Positions 57,566 through 64,000 of a stretch of DNA of 64,000 bases are shown piece after piece. The first letter of the stretch is position 1; every line of letters begins with the position of its first letter. This DNA comes from an uncultured Pseudomonadota bacterium (GTDB lineage Bacteria; Pseudomonadota; Gammaproteobacteria; Steroidobacterales; Steroidobacteraceae). The notes below the pieces were generated by a model. That model was not told the DNA's origin, searched no databases, and was given only the letters and a program-made list of their open reading frames with translations. Location: assembly GCA_903884235.1 (NCBI GenBank), contig CAISEB010000012.1, positions 124,001 through 188,000 of the forward strand, read 5' to 3'. Made by a program: the position numbers and the translations under genes.

Positions 57566-58990
57566 TCAGCGCGCGGCGGCCAGCGACTTGATCAGCCGGT
57601 AGCTGAACTCGAGCGATTCGTAGAACTCGTTGACGCCGACCCGTTCGTCGCGGCCGTGCGCCCGCAGGTCCGATTCGTCGACGAACGTGCCCGAGACCCC
57701 GAAGGTCTGCAGCCCAGCACGGCGGAAGAACACGCTGTCGGACGCGCCGGAGGACATCACCGGCACGACCTTCAGGCCCGGCCACATCTCATCGGTGACG
57801 TGCTCGACCTTGGCGACCACCGCCGGATCCAGCGTCGCGGCCGGGCTCGGGTTCGGCGGATAGACGACGCCGACCTCGACCTCCGGGTCGCCGATCACGC
57901 GGCGCAGCGTCGCAATCACCTCGTCCGTGTTCTCGTCCGGCAGCAGCCGGCACTGGATCGTCGCCTTGGCTCGCATCGGCAGCGCGCTCTCGCTCTGGCC
58001 ACCCTGCACCAGTGTCACCGGGCAGGTGCTGTGTGCCTGCGCGTTCAGCACCGGGGCATCGCGCAGCTTGTCGAGCGCCACGGCGTCGGCCGGGTTCGCG
58101 AGCAGCGCGCGCACTGCGGCGGCCGTGTCCGGCGCGACACGCGCCTGCACCGCCTCGAGGTAGCGTCGCGTCGTCTCGCTGAAGCGCACCGGGAAGGAGT
58201 AGACATCGAGCTTCGCGACGGCGCGCGCGAGGCGCGCGATCGCGTTGTCACGCGCCGGCAGCGAACTGTGCCCGCCGGCGGATCCCGTCGTCAGTGAATA
58301 CGTGACGTACACCTTCTCCGCGGTCTGGATCGTGTTCCAGAGCTTCTCGCCATGGAGGGCCTGGCCCTTGCCGGCGTCGTGGTTGATCACGAGGCCTGCA
58401 TCGATGAGATTGCGATGTTCGGCGAGCATCCACTCGACGCCGTTGGCGTCGCCGCCCGTCTCCTCGTCGGTGTTGAAGAACAGGATGACGTCGCGATCGG
58501 GCTTCCAGCCCTCGCGCTTCAGGCGCAGCAGGTTCGCGGCAAGGATCGCCACCTCCTGCTTCACGTCGACCGTGCCGCGCCCGTAGAAGAAGCCGTCCTT
58601 CTCGGTGAGCACGAACGGATCGACGCTCCAGGTCTCGCGGATCGCCTCGACGACGTCGAGGTGCGCGTTGAAGAGCACCGGCTTGCCCTTGCCGCGCCCG
58701 TGGAAGCGCACGACGATGTTCATCTTGTCCGGACGCGGACCGCCGACAAAGATGTCCTCGGCCGGGACCCCGGCCGCGAGGAAGCGCGCCGCGAGCGCGT
58801 CCGTCGCCTTCGCCGAGCCGATCGCGTGGGTCGTGTTGAGCCCGACGAGCTCGGCGAAGATCGAGCGCGCGAGCTGCTCGGAGTCCGCGGGGGAGCGCGG
58901 CGCGGGCGGCGCGGCTTGAACGGACGTCGCGACGAGGGCGGCGGCCAGTGCACCGATGGCGACGGAACGCAGGCGGACGGTCGGGGTCAT
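57566..58990 (-). CDS. M20-family metallopeptidase, exported
   Basis: This 474-residue zinc hydrolase has a signal (AIGALAAALVATSVQA) and the M20 zinc ligands His110 and Asp112 (FNAHLDVV), Asp142 (GRGTVDVK; shared metal ligand) and Glu176-Glu177 (NTDEETGG). A dimerisation lid domain lies about 215-330 (SAGGHSSLPARDNAI). It resembles carboxypeptidase or acetylornithine-deacetylase-like enzymes that trim dipeptides or N-acyl amino acids. The spacing to the pyc stop upstream is 82 bases on the same strand, so they may share a transcript. Confidence 0.9.
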   Translation of the reverse strand: MTPTVRLRSVAIGALAAALVATSVQAAPPAPRSPADSEQLARSIFAELVGLNTTHAIGSAKATDALAARFLAAGVPAEDIFVGGPRPDKMNIVVRFHGRGKGKPVLFNAHLDVVEAIRETWSVDPFVLTEKDGFFYGRGTVDVKQEVAILAANLLRLKREGWKPDRDVILFFNTDEETGGDANGVEWMLAEHRNLIDAGLVINHDAGKGQALHGEKLWNTIQTAEKVYVTYSLTTGSAGGHSSLPARDNAIARLARAVAKLDVYSFPVRFSETTRRYLEAVQARVAPDTAAAVRALLANPADAVALDKLRDAPVLNAQAHSTCPVTLVQGGQSESALPMRAKATIQCRLLPDENTDEVIATLRRVIGDPEVEVGVVYPPNPSPAATLDPAVVAKVEHVTDEMWPGLKVVPVMSSGASDSVFFRRAGLQTFGVSGTFVDESDLRAHGRDERVGVNEFYESLEFSYRLIKSLAAAR

Positions 58991-59072
58991 GGACGGCTCC
59001 GGAGCTGGGCGCGCGGGTCGCGCGGATGCAGACTGTGCCCGTCCGCGGTCCGGACGGCAATCGCCGGGCCCG

Positions 59073-62000
59073 CTACTTGAGCGTCACCAGCAGGTCCTTC
59101 GCATCGACGTGCTGGCCCGGGCGGACGACGACCTCGACGACCTCGGCGTCGCGCTCGGCGCGTACCGCGGCCTCCATCTTCATCGCCTCGAGCGTCACGA
59201 GGGTGTCGCCCGCGACGACTTTCTGGCCCGCCTTGACCGCGACGGTCACGACGTTGCCCGGCATCGGTGCGCCGACCTGGTCGGGATCGCCGATCTCGGC
59301 CTTGCGCGCCGGCGGGCGCTTGGCGACCGTGCTCCTGTCGGCGACCCGCACCGAGCGCGGCTGGCCGTTGAGCTCGAAGAACACCGTTCGCGAGCCGTCC
59401 TCGTGCGCCTCGCTGCAGGCAACCAGGCGCACGATCAGCGTCTTGCCGCGCTCGAGGTCGATCGACAGCTCCTCGCCGACCTCCATCCCGTAGAAGAACG
59501 TCGGCGTCGGCAGCACGCCGACGTTGCCGTAGTGCGCACGCTGCTTCGCGTAGTCGACGAACACCTTTGGGTACATGAGGTACGAGGCAAGTTCGGCATC
59601 CGAGATCGCGCGGCCCGCCTTCTTCTCCGCGGCGGCGCGCTCCGCGTCGAGGTCGGCCGGCGGCAGCACCTCGCCCGGGCGCGCGGTGAGCGACGGGCGG
59701 CCCTTGAGCACCTTCCGCTGCAGCGCCGCCGGGAATCCCTGGTAAGGCTGGCCGATGTCGCCGTGGAAGAACTGCACGACGGATTCCGGGAACGCGACCT
59801 CGTGGGCCGGATCCTCGACCTGGGCGCGGGTGAGACCGGAGGTCACCATCATGATCGCCATGTCGCCGACGACCTTCGAGCTCGGCGTGACCTTGACGAT
59901 GTCCCCGAACAGGTCGTTGACGTCGGCATAGGCCGAGGCCACCTCCGGCCAGCGATGCTCGTCGATGCCGAGCGAGCGTGCCTGCTCGCGCAGGTTTGTG
60001 TACTGGCCGCCCGGCATGCCGTGCAGGTAGACCTCGCTGGCGCCGGCACGGATGTCGCTCTCGAACGCGCCGTAGACGTGGCGCACCTGCTCCCAGTACA
60101 CCGACAGCAGCCTGATGTTCGCCGCGTCGAGCCCGGGGTCGCGCGGCGAGTGCCGCAGCGCCGCGGCGATCGATCCGAGGTTCGGCTGCGAGGTCAGTCC
60201 GCTCATCGAATCGATCGCGGCATCCACCGCGTCGCAGCCGGCGTCGACGGCGGCGAGCACGCTCGCCGCAGCCACGCCGCTCGTGTCGTGCGTGTGGAAG
60301 TGGATCGGGATCGCGATTTCGTCCTTGAGCGCCGCGATGAGCGCGCGCGCGGCGTGCGGCCGGCACAGGCCGGCCATGTCCTTGATGCCGAGCACGTGCG
60401 CGCCCGCCTTCTCGAGCTGCCTGGCGAGGCCGACGTAGTACTTGAGGTCGTACTTCGTCTCACGCGGGTCCGAGAGGTTGCCCGTGTAGCAGATGGCCGC
60501 CTCCACCACCTTGCCCGTCGCGCCCACCGCGTCGATCGCGACGCGCATGTTGTCGATCCAGTTCAGCGAATCGAACACGCGGAATACGTCGACGCCGGCC
60601 TTGGCGGCCTGCTCGACAAAGTAGCGTACGACGTTGTCCGGATAGTTCGTGTAGCCGACCGCGTTCGCCGAGCGCAGCAGCATCTGCAGCAGCAGGTTCG
60701 GCATCGCGGTACGGAACTCCACGAGGCGCTCCCACGGATCCTCCTTCAGGAACCGCATCGCCACGTCGAACGTGGCGCCACCCCAGCACTCCACCGAGAA
60801 GAGCTCGGGCAGCAGGCTCGCGTAGTAGGGCGCGACGATCGCCATGTCGTGCGTTCGCATGCGCGTCGCGAGCAGCGACTGGTGCGCATCGCGCATCGTC
60901 GTGTCTGTGACCAGCACGCGCTCGGAGGCCAGCATCCAGTCGGCGAGGCCCTTGGCGCCGCGCTCGTCGAGGATCTGCTTGGTGCCCTTCGGCGGCGGCG
61001 GCAGGTCCAGCTTCGGCAGGCGCGGCGCGACGAGGCGGGTGGGCCGCGGCCGGGCCTTGGTCTCCGGGTTGCCGTTGACGATCAGGTCGCCGACGAAATT
61101 CAGCAGGCGCGTCGCCCGATCGCGCCGCTGCGGGAAGTTGAACAGTTCCGGCGTCTGGTCGATGAACTTCGTCGTGTAGTCGCCGTCGACGAAGCGCGGA
61201 TGGTTGATCACCTGGTCGAGGAATCGCAGGTTCGTCGTCACGCCGCGGATGCGGAACTCCCAGAGCCCGCGGTGCATGCGGCGGATCGTCTCCTCGGCCG
61301 TCGGCGCCCAGGCGGTCACCTTCACCAGCAGCGAGTCATAGAAGCGCCCGATGAACGCGCCGGAATACGCCGTACCCGCGTCGAGGCGGATGCCGAAGCC
61401 CGCCGGGCTGCGGTAGGCCGTGATCGTGCCGTAGTCAGGAATGAAGTTGTTCTCCGGATCCTCCGTCGTGATCCGGCACTGCATCGCATGGCCGAACACG
61501 CGAATGCCGGACTGCTCCGGCACGCCCGAGGCGGGCGTGCCGATCTCGGCACCCTCCGCGACGCGGATCTGAGCCTTGACGATGTCGATCCCGGTCACGA
61601 CCTCGGTGACGGTGTGCTCGACCTGGATGCGCGGATTGACCTCGATGAAGTACATCTTGCCGGTGTCGGCATCCTGCAGGAACTCGACGGTGCCGGCGTT
61701 GTGGTAGTGCACCGCATTGCCGATCCTGAGCGCGAGCGCGCAGAGCTCGCCGCGCTGCTCGTCGCTCAGGAACACCGCCGGCGCGCGTTCCACGACCTTC
61801 TGGTTGCGACGCTGCACGGTGCAGTCGCGCTCCCACAGGTGCACGAGGTTGCCGTGCGAGTCGCCGAGCAGCTGCACCTCGACGTGCCGGGCACGCCGGA
61901 TGAGCTTCTCGAGATAGACCTCGTCGTTGCCGAATGCGGCCTTGGCCTCGCGACGCGCCGCGGCGACGAGCTCGGCGAGCGATGCCTCGTCCTCGACGAC

Positions 62001-62537
62001 GCGCATGCCGCGACCACCACCACCCCAGCTGGCCTTCAGCATCAGCGGGTAGCCGACCTCGGCGGCGAGTCGGGCGGCCGCAGCGGGATCCGCCGGCAGC
62101 GGGCCCGTCGCGGGCATCACCGGGACGCCCGCGGAGATCGCGAGGTTGCGCGCCGCGACCTTGTTGCCGAGGGTGCGCATCGTCTCCGGCGTCGGGCCGA
62201 TGAAGATCAGGCCCGCCGCCGCGCAGGCCTCCGCGAAGTCAGGGTTCTCGGAGAGGAAGCCGTATCCCGGGTGGATGGCGTCGACGTGCGCCTCGTGAGC
62301 GATGCGGATGATGTCCGGGATGTCGAGGTAGGCCTCGATCGGGCCCTTGCCGTCGCCCACGAGGTAGCTCTCGTCGGACTTGGTCCGGTGCAGCGAGAAG
62401 CGATCCTCCCGGGAGTGGATCGCGATGGTGCGGATGCCGAGCTCGTTCGCGGCACGCATCACGCGGATCGCGATCTCACCGCGGTTGGCGATCAGGAGGC
62501 GCTGGATGCGGCCTCGGGGAGGGTGGAGGTTCGACAT
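59073..62537 (-). CDS. pyc: Pyruvate carboxylase (single chain)
   Basis: This 1154-residue enzyme makes oxaloacetate from pyruvate, bicarbonate and ATP. Order: biotin carboxylase (about 12-465, opening RLLIANRGEIAIRVMRAANELG, glycine-rich loop SWGGGGRGM), carboxyltransferase (about 540-810, with TTMRDAHQSLLATRMR and FHTHDTSG), allosteric/linker domain, and biotin carrier (about 1085-1154) with biotinyl Lys1120 in LEAMKMEAA. The length matches the alpha4 type. The ATG at 62537 gives MSNLHPPRGRIQRLLIANRG. It provides anaplerosis for gluconeogenesis or amino acid synthesis and would compete with PHA storage for acetyl-CoA carbon. Confidence 0.98.
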   Translation of the reverse strand: MSNLHPPRGRIQRLLIANRGEIAIRVMRAANELGIRTIAIHSREDRFSLHRTKSDESYLVGDGKGPIEAYLDIPDIIRIAHEAHVDAIHPGYGFLSENPDFAEACAAAGLIFIGPTPETMRTLGNKVAARNLAISAGVPVMPATGPLPADPAAAARLAAEVGYPLMLKASWGGGGRGMRVVEDEASLAELVAAARREAKAAFGNDEVYLEKLIRRARHVEVQLLGDSHGNLVHLWERDCTVQRRNQKVVERAPAVFLSDEQRGELCALALRIGNAVHYHNAGTVEFLQDADTGKMYFIEVNPRIQVEHTVTEVVTGIDIVKAQIRVAEGAEIGTPASGVPEQSGIRVFGHAMQCRITTEDPENNFIPDYGTITAYRSPAGFGIRLDAGTAYSGAFIGRFYDSLLVKVTAWAPTAEETIRRMHRGLWEFRIRGVTTNLRFLDQVINHPRFVDGDYTTKFIDQTPELFNFPQRRDRATRLLNFVGDLIVNGNPETKARPRPTRLVAPRLPKLDLPPPPKGTKQILDERGAKGLADWMLASERVLVTDTTMRDAHQSLLATRMRTHDMAIVAPYYASLLPELFSVECWGGATFDVAMRFLKEDPWERLVEFRTAMPNLLLQMLLRSANAVGYTNYPDNVVRYFVEQAAKAGVDVFRVFDSLNWIDNMRVAIDAVGATGKVVEAAICYTGNLSDPRETKYDLKYYVGLARQLEKAGAHVLGIKDMAGLCRPHAARALIAALKDEIAIPIHFHTHDTSGVAAASVLAAVDAGCDAVDAAIDSMSGLTSQPNLGSIAAALRHSPRDPGLDAANIRLLSVYWEQVRHVYGAFESDIRAGASEVYLHGMPGGQYTNLREQARSLGIDEHRWPEVASAYADVNDLFGDIVKVTPSSKVVGDMAIMMVTSGLTRAQVEDPAHEVAFPESVVQFFHGDIGQPYQGFPAALQRKVLKGRPSLTARPGEVLPPADLDAERAAAEKKAGRAISDAELASYLMYPKVFVDYAKQRAHYGNVGVLPTPTFFYGMEVGEELSIDLERGKTLIVRLVACSEAHEDGSRTVFFELNGQPRSVRVADRSTVAKRPPARKAEIGDPDQVGAPMPGNVVTVAVKAGQKVVAGDTLVTLEAMKMEAAVRAERDAEVVEVVVRPGQHVDAKDLLVTLK

Positions 62538-62717
62538 GGGCGGTTCCGCGGGCTGGCGCCGACCGCGAATCGCGACCGGGTTTGCAGCGCATCATAGCTG
62601 GCGCGGGCGGCGCCCCGCGACAGGATCGAGGCGCTGGTCCGGGATCCCGGGCGCGTTGCACCGACACGGGGCGGCGCGCGCGCGGCGTGCCTCGGGATGG
62701 CGCGGCGCGAGCCCCGA

Positions 62718-63998
62718 TCAGCCGGCGGCACGACCCCGGAAGGAGCCGGTCTCGAGGTCGGCGTAGGCCGTCTCGCTGAACACGGACCGGTTGCGACCGA
62801 GGCCCTTGGCCTCGTACAGCGCCTCGTCGGCAAGCTGCAGCAAGCCGGCGGCACTGCGCTCGAGGGTCGGAACCACGTAGGCGATGCCGACCGACACGCT
62901 CACTGCGGGCGCGACGTCGGAGTCGCCATGCGGGATGCCGAGCGCGGCGACGTTCGAATGGATCCGCGCCGCGGTGTCCTGCAGGTACTGGCGCGTCGGG
63001 TCGTACAGGATGAGCGCGAACTCCTCGCCGCCGTAGCGGGCGGTGAAATCGAGCGGCCTGCGCGCCGAGCGGGCGAGTGCCGCGGCCACCGCCTTCAGGC
63101 ATTCGTCGCCGGCCTGGTGGCCGTGCCGGTCGTTGAAGCGCTTGAAGAAGTCGATGTCGACCAGCAGCAGCGCGAGCGTCGCGCCCTCGCGCTGTGCCAT
63201 GTACCAGGCCGTGTCGAGGTGCTCGTCGAAGCGGCGCCTGTTGTAGATCCCGGTCAGGCCATCGCGTGCCGCGGTCTCCTGCAGCATTCGCTGCTCGAGG
63301 AAATGCGTGCGCGTCTCCATCTCGAACGTGTAGGCGACCGTGGCGCCGACGATGTTGGCGATCAGCAGCACTAGCGTGTTGTAGAGCACGCCCGCTTCGG
63401 GGAGCGCGTAGATGATGCCGACCGCGAGGTAGGAGCACCAGAGGATGACGTTCGCCCGCAGCGCCTCGTAGAACAGCAGCCCGACGAGGTAGTAGATGTA
63501 GATCGAGGTCAGCATCACGCCGACGAACAGGATCTGCACGCCGTCGCGCGCGGCCCGCGCCTCGACGAGCACGACGGAGACGCCGATGAACGCCGCGAGG
63601 AACGGCGCATAGCGCTGGTAGACCTTCGGCGCCTGGTGGTGGTGCGTGAACGCGACCATCATCCCGATCGCCGGCAGCACCATGCCGAACTGCATCACGT
63701 ACATCGACAGGTGGCCGGTCGCGCCGATCACGAGCGTGTTCAGGAGCGCGAAGGCCAGCACCAGGATCGCCGCGAGGTAGAGGTTCGACCTCACCTGCGG
63801 AAGACGCCCGCGCAGCTGCTCGCGGCGGAATTCCCGCTCGAGGTCCTGCTCGAAGCGCAGCCACGGGAATCCGGCCCGCAGCTGCCGGGCCGCCGCGGAC
63901 TCATCGATGATGAGTTTTTGGGTCTCGTCGGGGTTCAAAGCCGGTACCGCCGGTCGAAGGAACGCAGCCTGGATGCACCAATTATGTCCAGTAGACAC
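62718..63998 (-). CDS. Membrane diguanylate cyclase (GGDEF), start near the right edge
   Basis: This protein of up to 426 residues has six membrane helices (about 70-240) and a C-terminal GGDEF domain (about 260-420). The active site is RYGGEEF and the product-inhibition I-site RPLD lies five residues before it, so it should be an active, feedback-controlled c-di-GMP synthase. MVAFTHHHQAPKVYQRYAPF is a cytoplasmic loop. The frame is open to the window end; GTG 63998 is the first possible start seen, while TTG 63938 (MNPDETQKLIIDE) is a plausible alternative. The true start may lie beyond the window. It lies 180 bases upstream of pyc on the same strand. Confidence 0.9.
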   Translation of the reverse strand: MSTGHNWCIQAAFLRPAVPALNPDETQKLIIDESAAARQLRAGFPWLRFEQDLEREFRREQLRGRLPQVRSNLYLAAILVLAFALLNTLVIGATGHLSMYVMQFGMVLPAIGMMVAFTHHHQAPKVYQRYAPFLAAFIGVSVVLVEARAARDGVQILFVGVMLTSIYIYYLVGLLFYEALRANVILWCSYLAVGIIYALPEAGVLYNTLVLLIANIVGATVAYTFEMETRTHFLEQRMLQETAARDGLTGIYNRRRFDEHLDTAWYMAQREGATLALLLVDIDFFKRFNDRHGHQAGDECLKAVAAALARSARRPLDFTARYGGEEFALILYDPTRQYLQDTAARIHSNVAALGIPHGDSDVAPAVSVSVGIAYVVPTLERSAAGLLQLADEALYEAKGLGRNRSVFSETAYADLETGSFRGRAAG

Positions 63999-64000
63999 TG

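Noticed and set aside
58956-62597. A 1213-codon plus-strand frame opposite pyruvate carboxylase
   Set aside because: Composition is His/Arg/Asp/Val-rich antisense with no domain; pyc on the minus strand is complete.
62580-62600. TATGAT -10 box upstream of pyc
   Set aside because: The hexamer on the minus strand is good, but no -35 is found at 16-18 bases, so I do not call a promoter.

Overview
This is a very GC-rich bacterial chromosome segment with dense genes, short spacers and almost no mobile DNA. The gene set points to Pseudomonadota, most likely Gammaproteobacteria of a Steroidobacter/Nevskia/Xanthomonas-like kind. The pointers are a UrcA-family protein, a PA0069-type radical SAM protein behind an E. 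coli-type LexA box, a high-potential iron-sulfur protein (HiPIP), OmpW, a BamA-like barrel, class I PhaC, a single-chain pyruvate carboxylase, and glnK with sigma54/NtrC signals. The species cannot be fixed from the window. I see no rRNA, tRNA, CRISPR array, insertion sequence or prophage.

Layout. 1-10.4 kb: the N-terminal part of a DUF3683-type FAD oxidoreductase, an RND efflux pair divergent from a MarR/SlyA regulator with a SlyA-type operator between them, a GH17-GT2 glucan synthase, a CbiM-like membrane protein and a HiPIP. 10.5-19.6 kb: M13 peptidase; a cupin / cysteine-synthase-like / L,D-transpeptidase run; a convergent NlpC/P60 lipoprotein; lon with a sigma32-type promoter. 19.6-28.8 kb: BASS transporter, 4-hydroxyproline epimerase, MATE exporter, HrpB helicase, DedA protein, 5'-nucleotidase, DUF1295 protein. 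28.9-38.1 kb: a two-gene anion-type ABC transporter without a binding protein, the LexA-linked radical SAM protein, MFS, hydrolases, an H1-like protein and ilvA. 38.2-47.5 kb: small envelope proteins, ompW, msrB, M23 peptidase, SDR, S1/P1 nuclease, cytochrome c, VOC protein, DsbA-like protein, chrA and a WecA-like transferase. 47.7-64 kb: acetolactate synthase large and small subunits in divergent orientation, GST, BamA-like barrel, quinone reductase, thioredoxin-like ferredoxin, glnK, FAD reductase, phaC, M20 hydrolase, pyruvate carboxylase and a diguanylate cyclase cut by the right edge.

How it fits together. Most genes are housekeeping: branched-chain amino acids (ilvA, ilvI, ilvH), anaplerosis and carbon storage (pyc, phaC), nitrogen signalling (glnK), envelope and peptidoglycan upkeep, proteostasis (lon, msrB) and efflux. 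The best new information is regulatory. I read a SlyA-type box, a Fur-like box next to a response-regulator-type direct repeat, a sigma32-like lon promoter, a LexA box touching a start codon, and a sigma54 promoter with two helically phased NtrC-like sites before glnK. I did not find a clearly new defence or biosynthetic system. The least explained units are the cupin / PLP / transpeptidase run, the GH17-GT2 plus CbiM-like pair, and the split ilvI/ilvH arrangement.
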